From: Citrus sinensis
Lineage: Eukaryota > Streptophyta > Magnoliopsida > Sapindales > Rutaceae
NCBI RefSeq assembly: GCF_022201045.2
Contig: NC_068556.1
Coordinates: 24,781,501 to 24,845,500, forward strand
DNA length: 64,000 nucleotides
Direction of reading: 5' to 3'
Shown: positions 36,503-48,234 of the stretch, one piece after another
How positions within the stretch are numbered: the stretch's first letter is position 1
Layout: every line of letters starts with the position of its first letter
Position numbers and translations under genes: made by a program
Notes under the pieces: model-generated
Database searches by the model: none
The model's input: the letters and a program-made list of their open reading frames with translations, nothing else
What the model was told of the DNA's origin: nothing

Positions 36503-37852
36503 CATATACATATATATTATGCTATTTATATATGAGTACAACCAGCAGCTAGCTAGCTAGCCATGACTTGGCGGCATTCGCATGGATATTGGTATGTATC
36601 TCTTAATCTGTAGATATAACAAGTCAATATGATGATCATTTTGCCGAGTGTAAGCGGTGGCAAAACGAACTCAATCCCCCCATTAGAAGAAAAAATGATT
36701 TAGAAGCTTGGAAGGCAGATTTTCTTAGGTAATCGCCCCCCGAGTTTATGGTTACGGTGGCAGCAGACTGTTGAAGTATGTAACTTTTTATTTTTTAAAA
36801 TCAAGATGTTAGGGAATCCCCGTGATCAATGAATGCACGGCGAGATTTTTAATGGAAATTAAATGTTAGATTAATTTCTTCAAAAGTTTTACAGCATGTG
36901 ATCAGTTCGCCACTTCTTTCTTTCTTTCTTTTTTTATTTTTTTTTGGGTCCCACTCCCTTGCGTTAAGAAGAAGACGGACTCGATGAACTGGGCTTACGA
37001 TCTTATCAGTTGCGCGTCTTACATATGAAAGCATTACATAGATAAAAGGAAATTGCACATGAATCCTTCTTAGTTCTTATTGTCCTTGGCTTGGCTTGGC
37101 TAAAAGTCGAAGAGAAAGAGATGGATCAGATTGCATGATAACGAGAGTCGTAGGGTCCGCATCAATAAGGTCAAAACTTAACATCATGATCGGGTTCGGG
37201 TATGGGTTTGGGCCAGCATTTGTGACAACAAACAAGACAACATCATATTGTTTGACGAAAACTTGAGTAGTATTTGATTTTGCGGATATTTAACAAAAAC
37301 AAATCAATTTAAAGCTCTTCCTCATCTCGTACGTATATACTAGCCTTGCTGGCAACATGTGATCTTATGGCCTTGGGATACTCTTACTAATCGGTAATTA
37401 TATGATTACACACTAATAGCTCTCCGGCTGTCATCCCATTTTAAGCGCACATGGCACGGGTTTGATTCGGAGGACTTTTGACAATTTGGTGCCTGATCAA
37501 ATCAAATCTGTTTCCCAAGATCTTAGCCGTGCACTTGCCGGATTGAAGAAATGCAACAAGACATGGTTCCAAAAGTCACTTGTACGAGATCTGCGACTGC
37601 GGCCAGGTCCAGACACACCAAGGTCTAAAACCAAAAGGCGCAGTGCATATGCCTATATATTAGTGTATGCAGACCATAGGATCTAATGTTTCACACACTT
37701 CGGGTGCTACTACATACCACATAACTCAAAACAGAGAGGAATGTAAAGACAAATGGAAGAAGAGATACATCTATTGGAGTAAAGATAGACACTGATACAA
37801 TACAATTTTTCCATTCCCAAAATAGCAATTATACACATTTTGATATTTTGGT
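36503..37852. other. Intergenic, no gene seen
   Basis: Holds the 3' flanks of two convergent genes. The plus-strand frame at 37462-37686 has no family match. Confidence 0.45.
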
Positions 37853-40406
37853 TCAACGAGTGTTTCTATCTTCTCTTGCTTCAAGGGCATCCACTTCTTC
37901 ATTTGATAAAATATCGACAATTGGCTCATACACGTACCACTCCTTTCTTTTCCTGATGCATTTGGAAACAAAGAGGCAAATCATGACATAACTTGAAGGA
38001 AACATACAATTTGAACCAACTTGCTTAGTGTAATAACACCATAAACCACAAAGCAGTACATATTAAAGAGCAAACGGAAATTAGAAGATCAAGAACTGAT
38101 GTTTCCCATATTGAAATTCCAAAATGGGAAAAACCGGATTGCTAATTCAAGCTGATCATTAAAAATGATGATAAACAAGTGGCACCCTTCAGTTGTCAAG
38201 TTTAGGCAAGGTGATTATTCGTTCCTTTGCACTTTCATATTCTGAGCTTTTAGCATATCGAAATAATGAGCTACAAAAGATTTCTTATGCACCATTCAGT
38301 TAGGGACGCAGGGTGTGGGAAAAGAATGATAATACATTTTCATTTTTATTGAAAGATACAGTTTTCTTCTCTTGAAGGTGCACCTCTAGTATTTACTTCC
38401 AGTGTGAAAATGGATGTGATTATGCAATTTCTTCTAAATTTCGGCTACGTGATTATAAGCTGATAATTGAATTTATGAAGTTTTATGAAATGCCAAAAAG
38501 CAACTATGAAACAGTTTATGTGGAGCAGCGTAAGAACTGCTTCTTGTCACAGCAAGCTTTGATTAAGTAATATCAGCCATAACATAGCCCAATATCCATG
38601 GGCCATGGTTAATGTCTCTAGTGTAAATGCTAAGTTATTTTACATTGAAGTAAAACAATCGTGAAATTTACCACTACCAACCAGAATAAGATTATAATTG
38701 ATAAAATATTCATGTTTCAGCAAACTAGTAATTTTCCAACTAAATTCAGTATGAAATGACCATACATACCTAACAACGCTAGAATTGTATCTGAATAACT
38801 TCATCAAGTCCAATGCATTACCACCTCCTTTACTGAGGGAGAGAGCATAACCGGGTTAGCATGTAGAGAAAATAAGATTTAACCAATCTTCTCATTTTGA
38901 AATCTGCAAACGTGAGTAAGAAAGATCAGGAAAAGCAAACCTAGATATGGCATGCTCGGCTCCCCGTCGACCCTTCTTGCTTATTTTGATTTCTCTTGCT
39001 GAAGCTACACTCTGAATTGCAATCTACAACATTGAATACCATAAACTCCAATTTAAGAAAACCAAAATAGTAATCTAATGTCAACTACCCCCAAAAAAAA
39101 AAAAATAAATAAATAAATAAAAGAAAGAAAATAAGTTTTATATGGCAAGTAAAAACAAACAAGAGCTCAAAGAGGCGGTATAATCATGACCTCATAAAGC
39201 TGTTCCCTGATAGCAAAGGCAACTGCAGGCTGCAAAAGTTAAACAAAAGCTTATCTTCAGAATTCTCAAAACATAGTGTAGAAGTCAAAAGAGCAGCTCT
39301 CATCTTCTATTTATTTATACAAGTCATATGATAATTAATCAATTTACCCCAACTTCTGGGTCTTCAATGCCCATATCGTTGCAGAAGGTTCTAGCAAATT
39401 CTTCAGGATCACTTTCATAATTGTTCAAGTCCTGAAATGCAATAAACAAAGGTAGAATGCATAACAACAAAAAGCATGAGGACCAGAACGGAAGCAAAAA
39501 CATGACACAAACAATTTACAATCATATAATGAAATGCAACAGCAGTTCCCAAATCTTACCCACAAAAAATGATCCTTAATAAGAGTATGATTGACCCGAA
39601 GATCAAGCTGAGAAGAAGAAACAAAGCATAATCACATGGCACATATATACAAGTTGAAAATTACTATAAAATGAAAAGAAAGAGAAAAGAAAGCTGACCT
39701 TGATGGGGACAATTTTCTCAGCAGTGTACATGTCTTGTCCTTCGTATGATCTAAACTCAGTAAGCTGAGTCTGACAAAATTAAAACGCGGTAAGTTAAAA
39801 AAAGAAAGGAAAATTAAAAGGAAGCAAAAATAGGGTTGAATTTGAAATGTTATAAATATAAAATCAGGAGAGACCTGAATGGATTGAGCAATTTGAGTTA
39901 TGAACTGAGGGGGAAGTTTCAAGTCTCTAACAGTTCTCTTGGCGAACACCACAACCTCCGAATCAGGATCTTTTTTTTTTCCCCAGTTATTTATTTTAAT
40001 AATTAAAAATTAAAATTTGAAAGAAAAAATAAAGAAATGTAAGAATGAATTGAATACATCTGAGAAAATCAAGAAAATGAAACTTGAAAGAGAGAAAGAG
40101 GTAAACGTAATTAATGATTACTGAAAGAGAGAAAGAGGTCAATGTAATTAACGATTACCAGAAGGGTTCCAAGTGAAAGCGTCCTTATAGCGCTGGCCTT
40201 CGGTCTCTATGTCCAATCGAATTGGCACCAAGTTGTCTGCCGTTGGCCTTTATTTTATTTTATTTTAAAGCAAAAAAACATAAAATTAATCAACAACTAC
40301 AGCAATATAATCAAAACTCAAAAGGTAAAGAAGAAGAAGGAGAAGATACTGATTACATTCTGAACTTCACGGGGGCTTTTGAAGATGAAGTTGCCGGAAG
40401 TTTCAT
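37853..40406 (-). CDS. BSH: SNF5-type SWI/SNF chromatin-remodelling subunit (BUSHY)
   Basis: Core subunit of plant SWI/SNF complexes, the SNF5/INI1 homologue, acting in the nucleus. Ten exons on the minus strand, all GT-AG: 40357-40406, 40159-40247, 39875-39969, 39699-39770, 39560-39607, 39348-39431, 39191-39229, 38941-39023, 38770-38832 and 37853-37952. The sum is 723 nt, 240 residues, equal to the length I recall for Arabidopsis BSH. The start MKLPATSSSKAPVKFRMPTA aligns with the family start. Within the SNF5 domain I see FAKRTVRDLKLPPQFITQIA, RSYEGQDMYTAEKIVPIKLD, LRVNHTLIKDHFLWDLNN, GIEDPEVGPAVAFAIREQLY and KKGRRG. The C-terminus NEEVDALEAREDRNTR is also conserved. Every phase fits without a stop, so the gene looks intact. 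Confidence 0.96.
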
Positions 40407-41248
40407 TTGTAAGAATCGGACAAATTCCGAGACTGAGTCCCCCAGAGAGAGTGTTCAAATTAATTTACTACACAATACAGGAAGGCGGCCGGAGGGGATG
40501 GTTTTCGTTTTGGATGGAAGTTCGATAAAACGTTTGCGTTTTAACTTCTAATGATGCGAGCCGAAGCCAGTAGCTGCTGCCCACTTCTGTTTTGGATTGA
40601 CTCACTCTCGAAACCCAACCCAATCACTCCCTCTTCAGCCCATCTCATTTTGATGTAATATGTCTGGCCTTTTGTCATATTATTTTAAAGGATTGGACTA
40701 TTAGCACCCCTAAAATCCTGATAAAACTCCTCTTCTGAAAAAATCCCAATCGGTGATTAGAACGAAGAGTAATGATACTTTGATCCCTTCAAATTCCCTC
40801 ACAAACTATTACTTTTCAGAATTATCCTCATTAAAAATATTTTTATTTTATTTTATTCTCCTCTTACCCTCCTCTAGCAAATGCATACTGCAACATTAAT
40901 AAGAAGTTCATCACCACCGTCTATTTTTTTCACCATCAATCTATTACCTCCACCATATACGATGAGTTTTAATGTTAGGTTTTGTTAAATTTTATAAATA
41001 AGTGATGGGTTTTATTGCCATTGATGATATTGGTTTTGATTTTGTGTGATAACATAAAATTTATTCAATTTCAGTTTAATACTTGATTCAAATGGTGAAT
41101 CGATTGAAAAAAAATGAGAGATATGAGAAGTTGATCTACTAAGAACTTAAAAGAGAAACACATACTTATTTTCAATTTTTTATTTTAATAATAGCATTAT
41201 GGGATATAAAAAAATATTAATTGAAAATTGGGGACTAGTAAGATAAAA
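40407..41248. other. Upstream region of BSH and intergenic DNA
   Basis: The first 150 bp upstream of the ATG is relatively GC-rich and likely promoter/leader. Beyond it is AT-rich DNA with no gene. Confidence 0.4.
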
Positions 41249-41804
41249 GTGGGGCTATTTGAATTCTCCAAATCCCTCTCTACACCCTTTTTAAAAAATA
41301 AATTCATTATTAAAAATTCAAAATTTAAAAATATAAAAAATGTCCTTCACTAATCACTTTTTTTCGCTATCTTACAATTGCAGATTCTCTCTCTATTCTC
41401 TGCAAACTAAACAATCAATTCCACTCTCTTTTAATTTTGTTTTTACCTTTCTTAACATATCATGATTTATATTTCATACTTTCTATATATAAGAAATTAT
41501 TTCTTGATATTCATTAGCTTTCTTGTTTGGTAAAAATTAGTATTTTGATATCCATTAACTTTCATGACGGATAAAAATTTGTTGATGTTCATTTTTAAAT
41601 AGTAGATTTTGTTCCTCTTAGTTAGCGATACCAATTATTTGTAGCTAAAAAAATATATTTGAATAAATTAGAGAGACTTTTTGAAATTGAGAAGAGAAAG
41701 AGAAGAAAAGGTTAGTTCAGTAACTTTTAAAAATTATTTAGATAATAAAAATTTTAACTAAAAATAGAGTGTAGAGAGAGAATTATGGGTTCAAATAGCC
41801 CCAC
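41249..41804. mobile_element. Inverted-repeat element (MITE-like)
   Basis: Ends GTGGGGCTATTTGAA and TTCAAATAGCCCCAC are perfect inverted repeats; imperfect matching continues for about 55 bp (TCTCTACACCC / GAGTGTAGAGAG). 556 bp, AT-rich interior, no coding frame. A target duplication is not obvious, so the superfamily is open. Confidence 0.6.
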
Positions 41805-41849
41805 CTTAGAAGAATTTATTATGGGTAGGCCTACTAAGTTGTAATGCAA

Positions 41850-42380
41850 TATCATGTTTAGTGCAACACGAACTATAGTATATGTAATAATATTTATATC
41901 ATTATTTATATTACTATTAATTTTAAATTAATATTATTTATAATTATTAATATTAAAGTATTTATTATTAGTTATATTAAAATTTTAAAAATAATAAGTG
42001 TTTATATATTAATTATAGTAATATAATCAAATAATGTAATATTATTAATATTATTATTTTTAAAATATTAATTATTATAATACGATTGAATAATTTATTA
42101 TTTATTTAAGTTTTTAATATAATAAAAATAAAAATATAATATAAATTATTGAATAATAAATAATAAATTTATTAATTTTTATTAATAATTATAATGTAAA
42201 AATAAAAGAAAATAGGAATTAATATTATATAATGTTATATTAAATTAAAAATTTATATTTATTTATTATTAAAATAAAGTTAAAAAAAATAAATGCTTTA
42301 TGAGCCAATTCCTACAACCAAACATGAGGTTATATTGCTAATGCAATGCAATCTCATGCTATGAGGGGTGCCGAACAACC
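41850..42380. repeat. AT-only island, possibly a decayed MITE
   Basis: 41,875-42,300 is almost free of G and C. Its ends share inverted GCAATAT..CATGTTTGGT-like blocks (left near 41858, right near 42325), and the right end has CTCATGCTATGAGGGGTGC. This suggests an old inverted-repeat element but no clean terminus is left. Confidence 0.35.
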
Positions 42381-43029
42381 CCTAATTGAACAAACAATGA
42401 TAAAAATATTAATACACCATATAGTGTATACAAGGATTTCATATTTAAAAAGATATACGCATTTACATTGGTGCGTGTGTGACTAATTCAAATTTATTCA
42501 TATTTCATAGAAAAAAGAAAATCCCACCTAAGAATTAGCTCCAACATCAAACTAATTAAAGTAAATTAATTAATTAAGATGCGAAAAAAGAAAGAATATT
42601 AATTTATTAGCAATTTTTGTCATGTGATCATGCTGTATATATTAAATTAAACATAATTAAATCAATGCATGCACCTCATCGAATGCTTGGCTAGCTAGTT
42701 GGTGCTCAACCTTCCACTTGTTATATATATAAAATAATGCTAATTAGTAACTTTCATTTGGGTAAAGATGAAAATAATTAATTAGATCAAATTATTTTTG
42801 GAGAATATTTTTTATTGATGTCATTCAAACTTTTTAAATTATGTAAAGAGATAAAAAAATAGTTTAATAACTTAACAACTTAATGAATGAAAAATTTCAT
42901 TAAGTTTAAAAAAAAAGCAAATTTAATGATTTAACTAATTGTAATTGAGTCAATTAAGTTATTAAGTTAAAAAAAACCAACACCCCTTAGTCTTAGTTAG
43001 TTAATTGGTCGGGATGACCTTGTTTCTCA

Positions 43030-45330
43030 AAACATTCATGATTTAAACAACGTTGTTAGAATATTTCAGAATTTCGATTGTTTCTAACTTTCTTGGTATT
43101 TTTTTTTATTTTAATTAGTACGGTTTTAATTTTCTGAAGTTGATTTATCCTATTATAAATAGGGAGGTCTTTTCATTATTTTTAAAACTTTTAATTAATA
43201 AAAATCTCTCTTTTATAATTTCCTTTAAATTATTTATCAAAATCTCTCTTGTACAGTTGTTTGAATTAGAGTTTTATCTAATATCGCTGTAAAACATCAT
43301 TAAAATCTTATTTGAGTCGTTTGGATTAAAATTAAATCTTCAATTAAAGATTAAAGTGTAACTTAATAGCATTAGCTTAGTCCAATCCTAGAATAATATG
43401 GCTATCCACATCTATCCCCATCAAATCCATCACAAAAACTAAAAATAAAAAAATCCCAAAATTGCAAAACCTTAGCCGCCAGCCACCATCACTATTCACT
43501 GCCATCACTCAAGTCGCCATTGTCACCGGATCAGGATTCTCTCATGATCTGATCATGTCCTGAGCGCATAACTCAATTAATGATTGATTGTTAATAATTA
43601 AAAAAAAATAAAAGAAGTTAAATTTTACCCATACACTATCATTAAAAGACACATGGTAAAAGATCTTTAAAAGTTCAGTAGTGCTCAGATCGGGAGAGGA
43701 TCATATTCCATCACCACCAGCCATCATCGCCATTCAAAACCACCACCAAACTCTTCGAAAAGCAATGACCAAAACCATAGATCACATTTGGATTTTTGCC
43801 TCCATAAACCGATACACTAACAACCCAAAACCCTGAGTTCCACCACTTGCCCCACCATTAAATCCAACCGCCTTCTCCGACGATTGTCACTTTTATTACG
43901 ATCCGTAGCGACCGCCCTACCTGACTGTTTATTGTTCTTAACCACCACTAGAACCACCGCATAAGTAAGCCCCAAACCTATAATTTTCATCACTTCAATC
44001 CACCTTCATCGCCGCAAATCCTCCCTCGTCGTTGTCATCATTGACTTTCTTACCACCATATCTAGTAGATTCAATTATCATCGTTCTGAATCACAATCAT
44101 TGACCTATAGTGACACTAAACCTGAAAGTTAAGCTTTATTTATAGTTTTACCATTGGTTGTATTTTTTAGTTGAGGGATAAAAAAATTATAGAATATCAA
44201 AGGTCATATTGTCTTTTTGAATTATAAGATATCCCTTATTTTGATGGTAATCCCGACGATATTTTTTTACTGAATTTGCATGATGGAAGATTTTCATTAA
44301 ATTTTCTCATCGAAATTTGCCATCTCTCCTGCATCATTCAAGTGGACATGTGATGTTTTAGGTTGGTGGGAGCAATTACAGTATAAGATTCGACAAGGAC
44401 AAGATGAAATTAAAGAATTGTTTGATATCATGAGGTCGAACCATCTCTTTTTATACCAGTAAATGCAAAAGATAATGATCATGATGAGATTGTTGATCGA
44501 TTTTGGATTTTAAAAAAAGAGGTATAACATCCTTACTCTTGATTTGACCATTGAGCCTAATAATATGATTGAGTTTGTGTGGCTAAATCAAGTCAAAGAG
44601 ATCCCAGCAATGACTAACATGATTACGCTTATCCACGTTGAAGACAATAAGGTTATTCTTGAACAAGATTGGGCTGTAAAGATAAAGTTAACTAACGAAA
44701 ATATTGAGTGAGATTTAGCAAAAGACTTAGAGACTTGGACGTGATTCATTAGACTTCACCTTTTCACAGAGTGAGAAGCAAGATTAAAAAGAAGACAATG
44801 CATAGAGTTATGAGCTTTAAGAAAGATTGATGACAAAGGCTACAAATTCAAGTCCTACGATGTATTACTTCTTCACTTTGAGTTTCATTCTCTAAATAAA
44901 CTGGAGGATGAGTTTTTGTTAAGAGGGAGTGAATAAATTAGGACATTATTAAAATACTTTAAAATTTTAAGTGATTGTGAACTTCTTTTTTATATTTTTC
45001 ATTTTAATTAGTGTCTTATCGGTATGTGTTTTGGTATTTTATTTACAATTTAATTGTTATTTAATTTCTCTATTTGAGTTAACATAAGGTAGTAAATTTA
45101 CTCTATTATAAATAGGAAGGTTTTATCATTATTTTAATAAGCTTTTGATTAATAAATTCTTCAGGATTATCTATCAAAATCTCTTTTGTATAATTATTTA
45201 AATTAGAGTGTCATTCAACCTTACTGTAAAGCATTATCAAAATCTTATAGATTCATTTGAATTACAATGAGATTTAATTATGTTTAGATTAAAGTATAAG
45301 TTAATTGCGTTATCCTTTCTATCTGCTTTC
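43030..45330 (+). mobile_element. Decayed LTR retrotransposon remnant
   Basis: Two diverged direct repeats of about 350 bp (about 43030-43390 and 44950-45330) share ordered blocks: ATTTTAATTAGT, CTATTATAAATAGG, TTTTAATTAATAAA-like poly-A signal, AAATCTC, AAATTAGAGT and GATTAAAGT. A purine run AAGAGGGAGTGA at 44921-44932 precedes the right copy, as a polypurine tract would on the plus strand. The 1.6-kb interior has no intact gag or pol; frames are broken everywhere. Exact LTR ends and target duplication could not be found. Confidence 0.5.
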
Positions 45331-46244
45331 TATATCCACTTGGTCAATTCGTATCATTGTTGTTCTTGCATTACTATATACGCACTACTGACTATTACAT
45401 TTACAAATGAGTTAATAATATCTTCTGCACGCCTCTTTGTCTCTCTATCCCATTTACAATTGAATCGCAATTTTCGAGCTCATGATTTACACATTACAAG
45501 ATAGTTTGCTGTTGGCAATGAATTTTTTCAAAAAAACTAATCGTGAAAACGCCATAACACAATTCATGATGCATGGGGCGGCAGGAGGACCACATTGATT
45601 CACTTAAAAATGAAAAATAAAAGCCAAAGCACAACAGATAAAAAGAAATGGTAAAATATTAATAAAAATGAAGACCACATCCTTTCTTTGCTTTTACTTC
45701 TCTCTAACTGTACTATAATTGCTTTGATGCATGTCTTTGAACAATTTCCATAAATTTGAAAAGTTACTCTCCTCAACTGCATGCGTGTATACACACACAC
45801 ACACACACACACACTTACACTTTAATTTGAATATAGAAATAATGCACCTAGGTCTAGGTGATTTCCAAGCTGTGTACTTGATAAATTTTGGATTATACTA
45901 TAAGTATAATCCAAAATTTTTCTGTAATCCTCGAGTTATAATATATATATTTATGTAGATAGTAACATTAATAAAAAAAAGAAAAAGGAAAAAAGTCCAG
46001 GTGATACAAAAATTTAAGAATTAATTAATAACATACATGGAATAATATATATAAATATATATGTTATATATATCATCAATTGGTGTAAATTAATCAAGAT
46101 TAGTGTACAAAAATATAATCAGTTCCTCTCTCTAGCTAGTGGCTCTTTCCTTGGTGCTGGATGCATAATCGAAACTATAGGGGGACATGACATTGACGCT
46201 GCAAATGGACTGACGATGAACTTAATTGTATGAAATATTCCTGG
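45331..46244. other. Intergenic, 3' flank of the Aux/IAA gene
   Basis: Holds (CA)n at 45791-45813 and an inverted repeat around 45888-45919 (AAATTTTGGATTATACT / AGTATAATCCAAAATTTTT) that could form a short hairpin. No gene. Confidence 0.5.
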
Positions 46245-47268
46245 CTAGCTATGACACCTGCCAGCTCTTGTAATCTTCAGTCTTTTCACGGTGGTCAAGA
46301 ACATCCTATGCACATAATTAATTAAACACAAAGAAGAAATGAAATCTGTAAGTTATAATTGTTGGGGGGTGTATAAATGAAGATCAACTAATAAGAAAGC
46401 CAGCTAGCTAGCTAATTATAATTAATACAGAAATTGTTAAATTCGTTAAGACTTATATGGATGAATCATATATTATAATGATGATGATGATGTGATCTTT
46501 CTCCCAAGGTACATCTCCAACCATCATCCAATCTCCTTCTTTGTCTTGATATGTTAACACATATTGATAGTCCTTAGAAGAACTATGAACAACACGACCA
46601 TGATCATCACTATCGTCAGGGCCTGTACATTCATGATCAGCATATATAATTACACATATATCACTTAAATTGGATTCAAAGAGACGCAAATTAAATGAAA
46701 GTAAAATTTAATACCTTCGCAGGCACACATATAAATATGAAAGTTAATGCACAAAAGTGCTGGCTGTAGTAAGACTTACAGAGAATATTGGTGGTTTTAA
46801 TTGTAAACATATGACTGAGTGTTGTAACGAGAGCATTATAACCATGATGTGCAAATAGATCCAGCTTTCTACCTATTGGAATCCCCTCCATATACACCTT
46901 TACAAATAAAGAACCATATTGCTGGGAATGATGATGACGACCATCATTTTCATCTGCTTTCTCTGCAAGCTTATTAAGTGTGCTTCTCAACAGTGGTTTG
47001 ATCGGCGGCCAGTCCAACCGTTGACGTTGCCCCCTATATATAATAATTTGTTCATGTATTTGATTATTTTATTTATATACAGAATAAAGAGTTATGTATA
47101 TGTATGCATGTACAAATTAATTAATTGAAGTACAGACCTTATTGTTCGGTAACTTGTAGTAGTGGAAATAGTAACGCCAATAATATTATTATTGTTGGAG
47201 GTGGGTGGAGATAGTGACGGTGAGAGTGAGATGCTGAGACCTAAATTTAGATCGGTGCAGGTGCTCAT
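46245..47268 (-). CDS. IAA31: Aux/IAA protein, IAA20/30/31 type
   Basis: Nuclear repressor of auxin response. Four exons: 47138-47268, 46780-47033, 46502-46622 and 46245-46305; the coding sum of 567 nt gives 188 residues. Residues 1-43 hold an EAR repression motif ([10 protein letters not shown]). DWPPIK at 51-56 occupies the place of the degron; as in Arabidopsis IAA31, the canonical GWPPV is not present, so auxin-triggered turnover should be weak. The PB1 domain shows [18 protein letters not shown] with the invariant Lys and, in exon 3, [20 protein letters not shown]. Exon 4 gives [19 protein letters not shown]. Introns 1 and 2 are GT-AG, but intron 3 starts with GA, not GT (46500-46501). 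Read-through would stop 18 codons later and drop the last PB1 helix. Gene symbol by similarity from memory. Confidence 0.85.
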
Positions 47269-47428
47269 CAAATCTCTTCTTTCGTTGTGGTTTGAAACAG
47301 CTGCTGCCAGAGAAGATGAAGAAGATGAGTGATGAAGAAAAGATCATAGAAGGTGGGTGGCTGCTGCTACTGCTGTCTATTGAAGATGAACATGGCTGGC
47401 TTAATAATCTTACTTCATCTTTTACCAT
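47189..47428 (-). promoter_or_regulatory. Overlapping upstream reading frame in the Aux/IAA leader
   Basis: An ATG at 47428, 160 nt upstream of the Aux/IAA start, opens a 79-codon frame (MVKDEVRLLSQPCSSS...) that overlaps the main start codon out of frame and ends inside exon 1. If the transcript includes it, it would reduce translation of the main frame. It could also be the original N-terminus separated by a frameshift, because both frames here are Ser-rich. Confidence 0.4.
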
Positions 47429-47949
47429 TTCATTTAATTAAATTATATATATTGTAGCAGCCAACGAAATACTTGACGACGATCAATCTAAGCAAGCTTA
47501 CTAAGAGTGAGAAAGCCGCAACCTGAGCTGACCCAAGTTTAATAATTAGATGGGATATATATTCAATTCAATATTCACCAAAATTTAAAACAAAAAAAAT
47601 GAGAAGAGGATTGCAAGCAGCGATAAGCAACAGGCAAGCAAAGTGATGCAAATGCATTTATTCAAAATTCAACAGCAGACGGAAACCCCTCCCCTCATTC
47701 AGTTTTATTTGTCCATGGAGTGGTCGACATGTCCACGCGGCTTTAATTTTACTAACCTGGCATGGCCTGGCCTTTCTCATTTCTTTATTTATTTTCGTTC
47801 ATTTCATTGACCAGCTCCCTCTTTATGACTAATTGCATGACAAGATGATTTTATGAATATTTTAAATAAATCAACCAATATATATATATATTTTTCAGGT
47901 GTGGCCGTTCTCATTTTCTTTTCTTACAAATACTTTATTAAGGCATATG
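47429..47949. other. Upstream region of the Aux/IAA gene
   Basis: A TATATATAATT stretch on the minus strand near 47440-47455 may be the TATA box. Otherwise no feature. Confidence 0.35.
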
Positions 47950-48012
47950 ATTTAATAGTGTGCGTGTTCATATATATATAAAAAAAGGTATCCGCACTTG
48001 AGAATGACTTTA
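47950..48012. mobile_element. Half-copy of the CTAGTG-family MITE
   Basis: TTTAATAGTGTGCGTGTTCATAT and GGTATCCGCACTTGAGAATG match the right end of the MITE at 59299-59456. The left half is missing. Confidence 0.45.
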
Positions 48013-48234
48013 TATAGTTAACCTTTGACTCGTTTTTTAAAAATTTCTAAATAATATATCTCTAGCTTGGCCAGAGATTGCCTTCAAATTAAAAGCACTA
48101 ATCCTGCTAAAACTCAATTAGGGGCAGGCACACTATTGGACAATATTGGATTTCTAATGGGTTTTTCAAGGTTATATCTTGTCCATCAGTTCATTCTACA
48201 AGGCATTTGCTTATGGGTCAAATACCCCGCAAGT

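Noticed and set aside
37440..37690. Possible SINE: GGGTTTGATTC looks like a Pol III B box
   Set aside because: No matching A box, no tail and no target duplication could be found.
40222..40551. 109-codon plus-strand frame upstream of BSH
   Set aside because: It is antisense to exons 1 and 2 of BSH and its intron; the minus-strand exon model fits the SNF5 family exactly.
45888..45921. Short perfect hairpin as a microRNA precursor
   Set aside because: The stem is only about 17 bp with a tiny loop, too small for a plant pre-miRNA, and no known mature miRNA is recognised.
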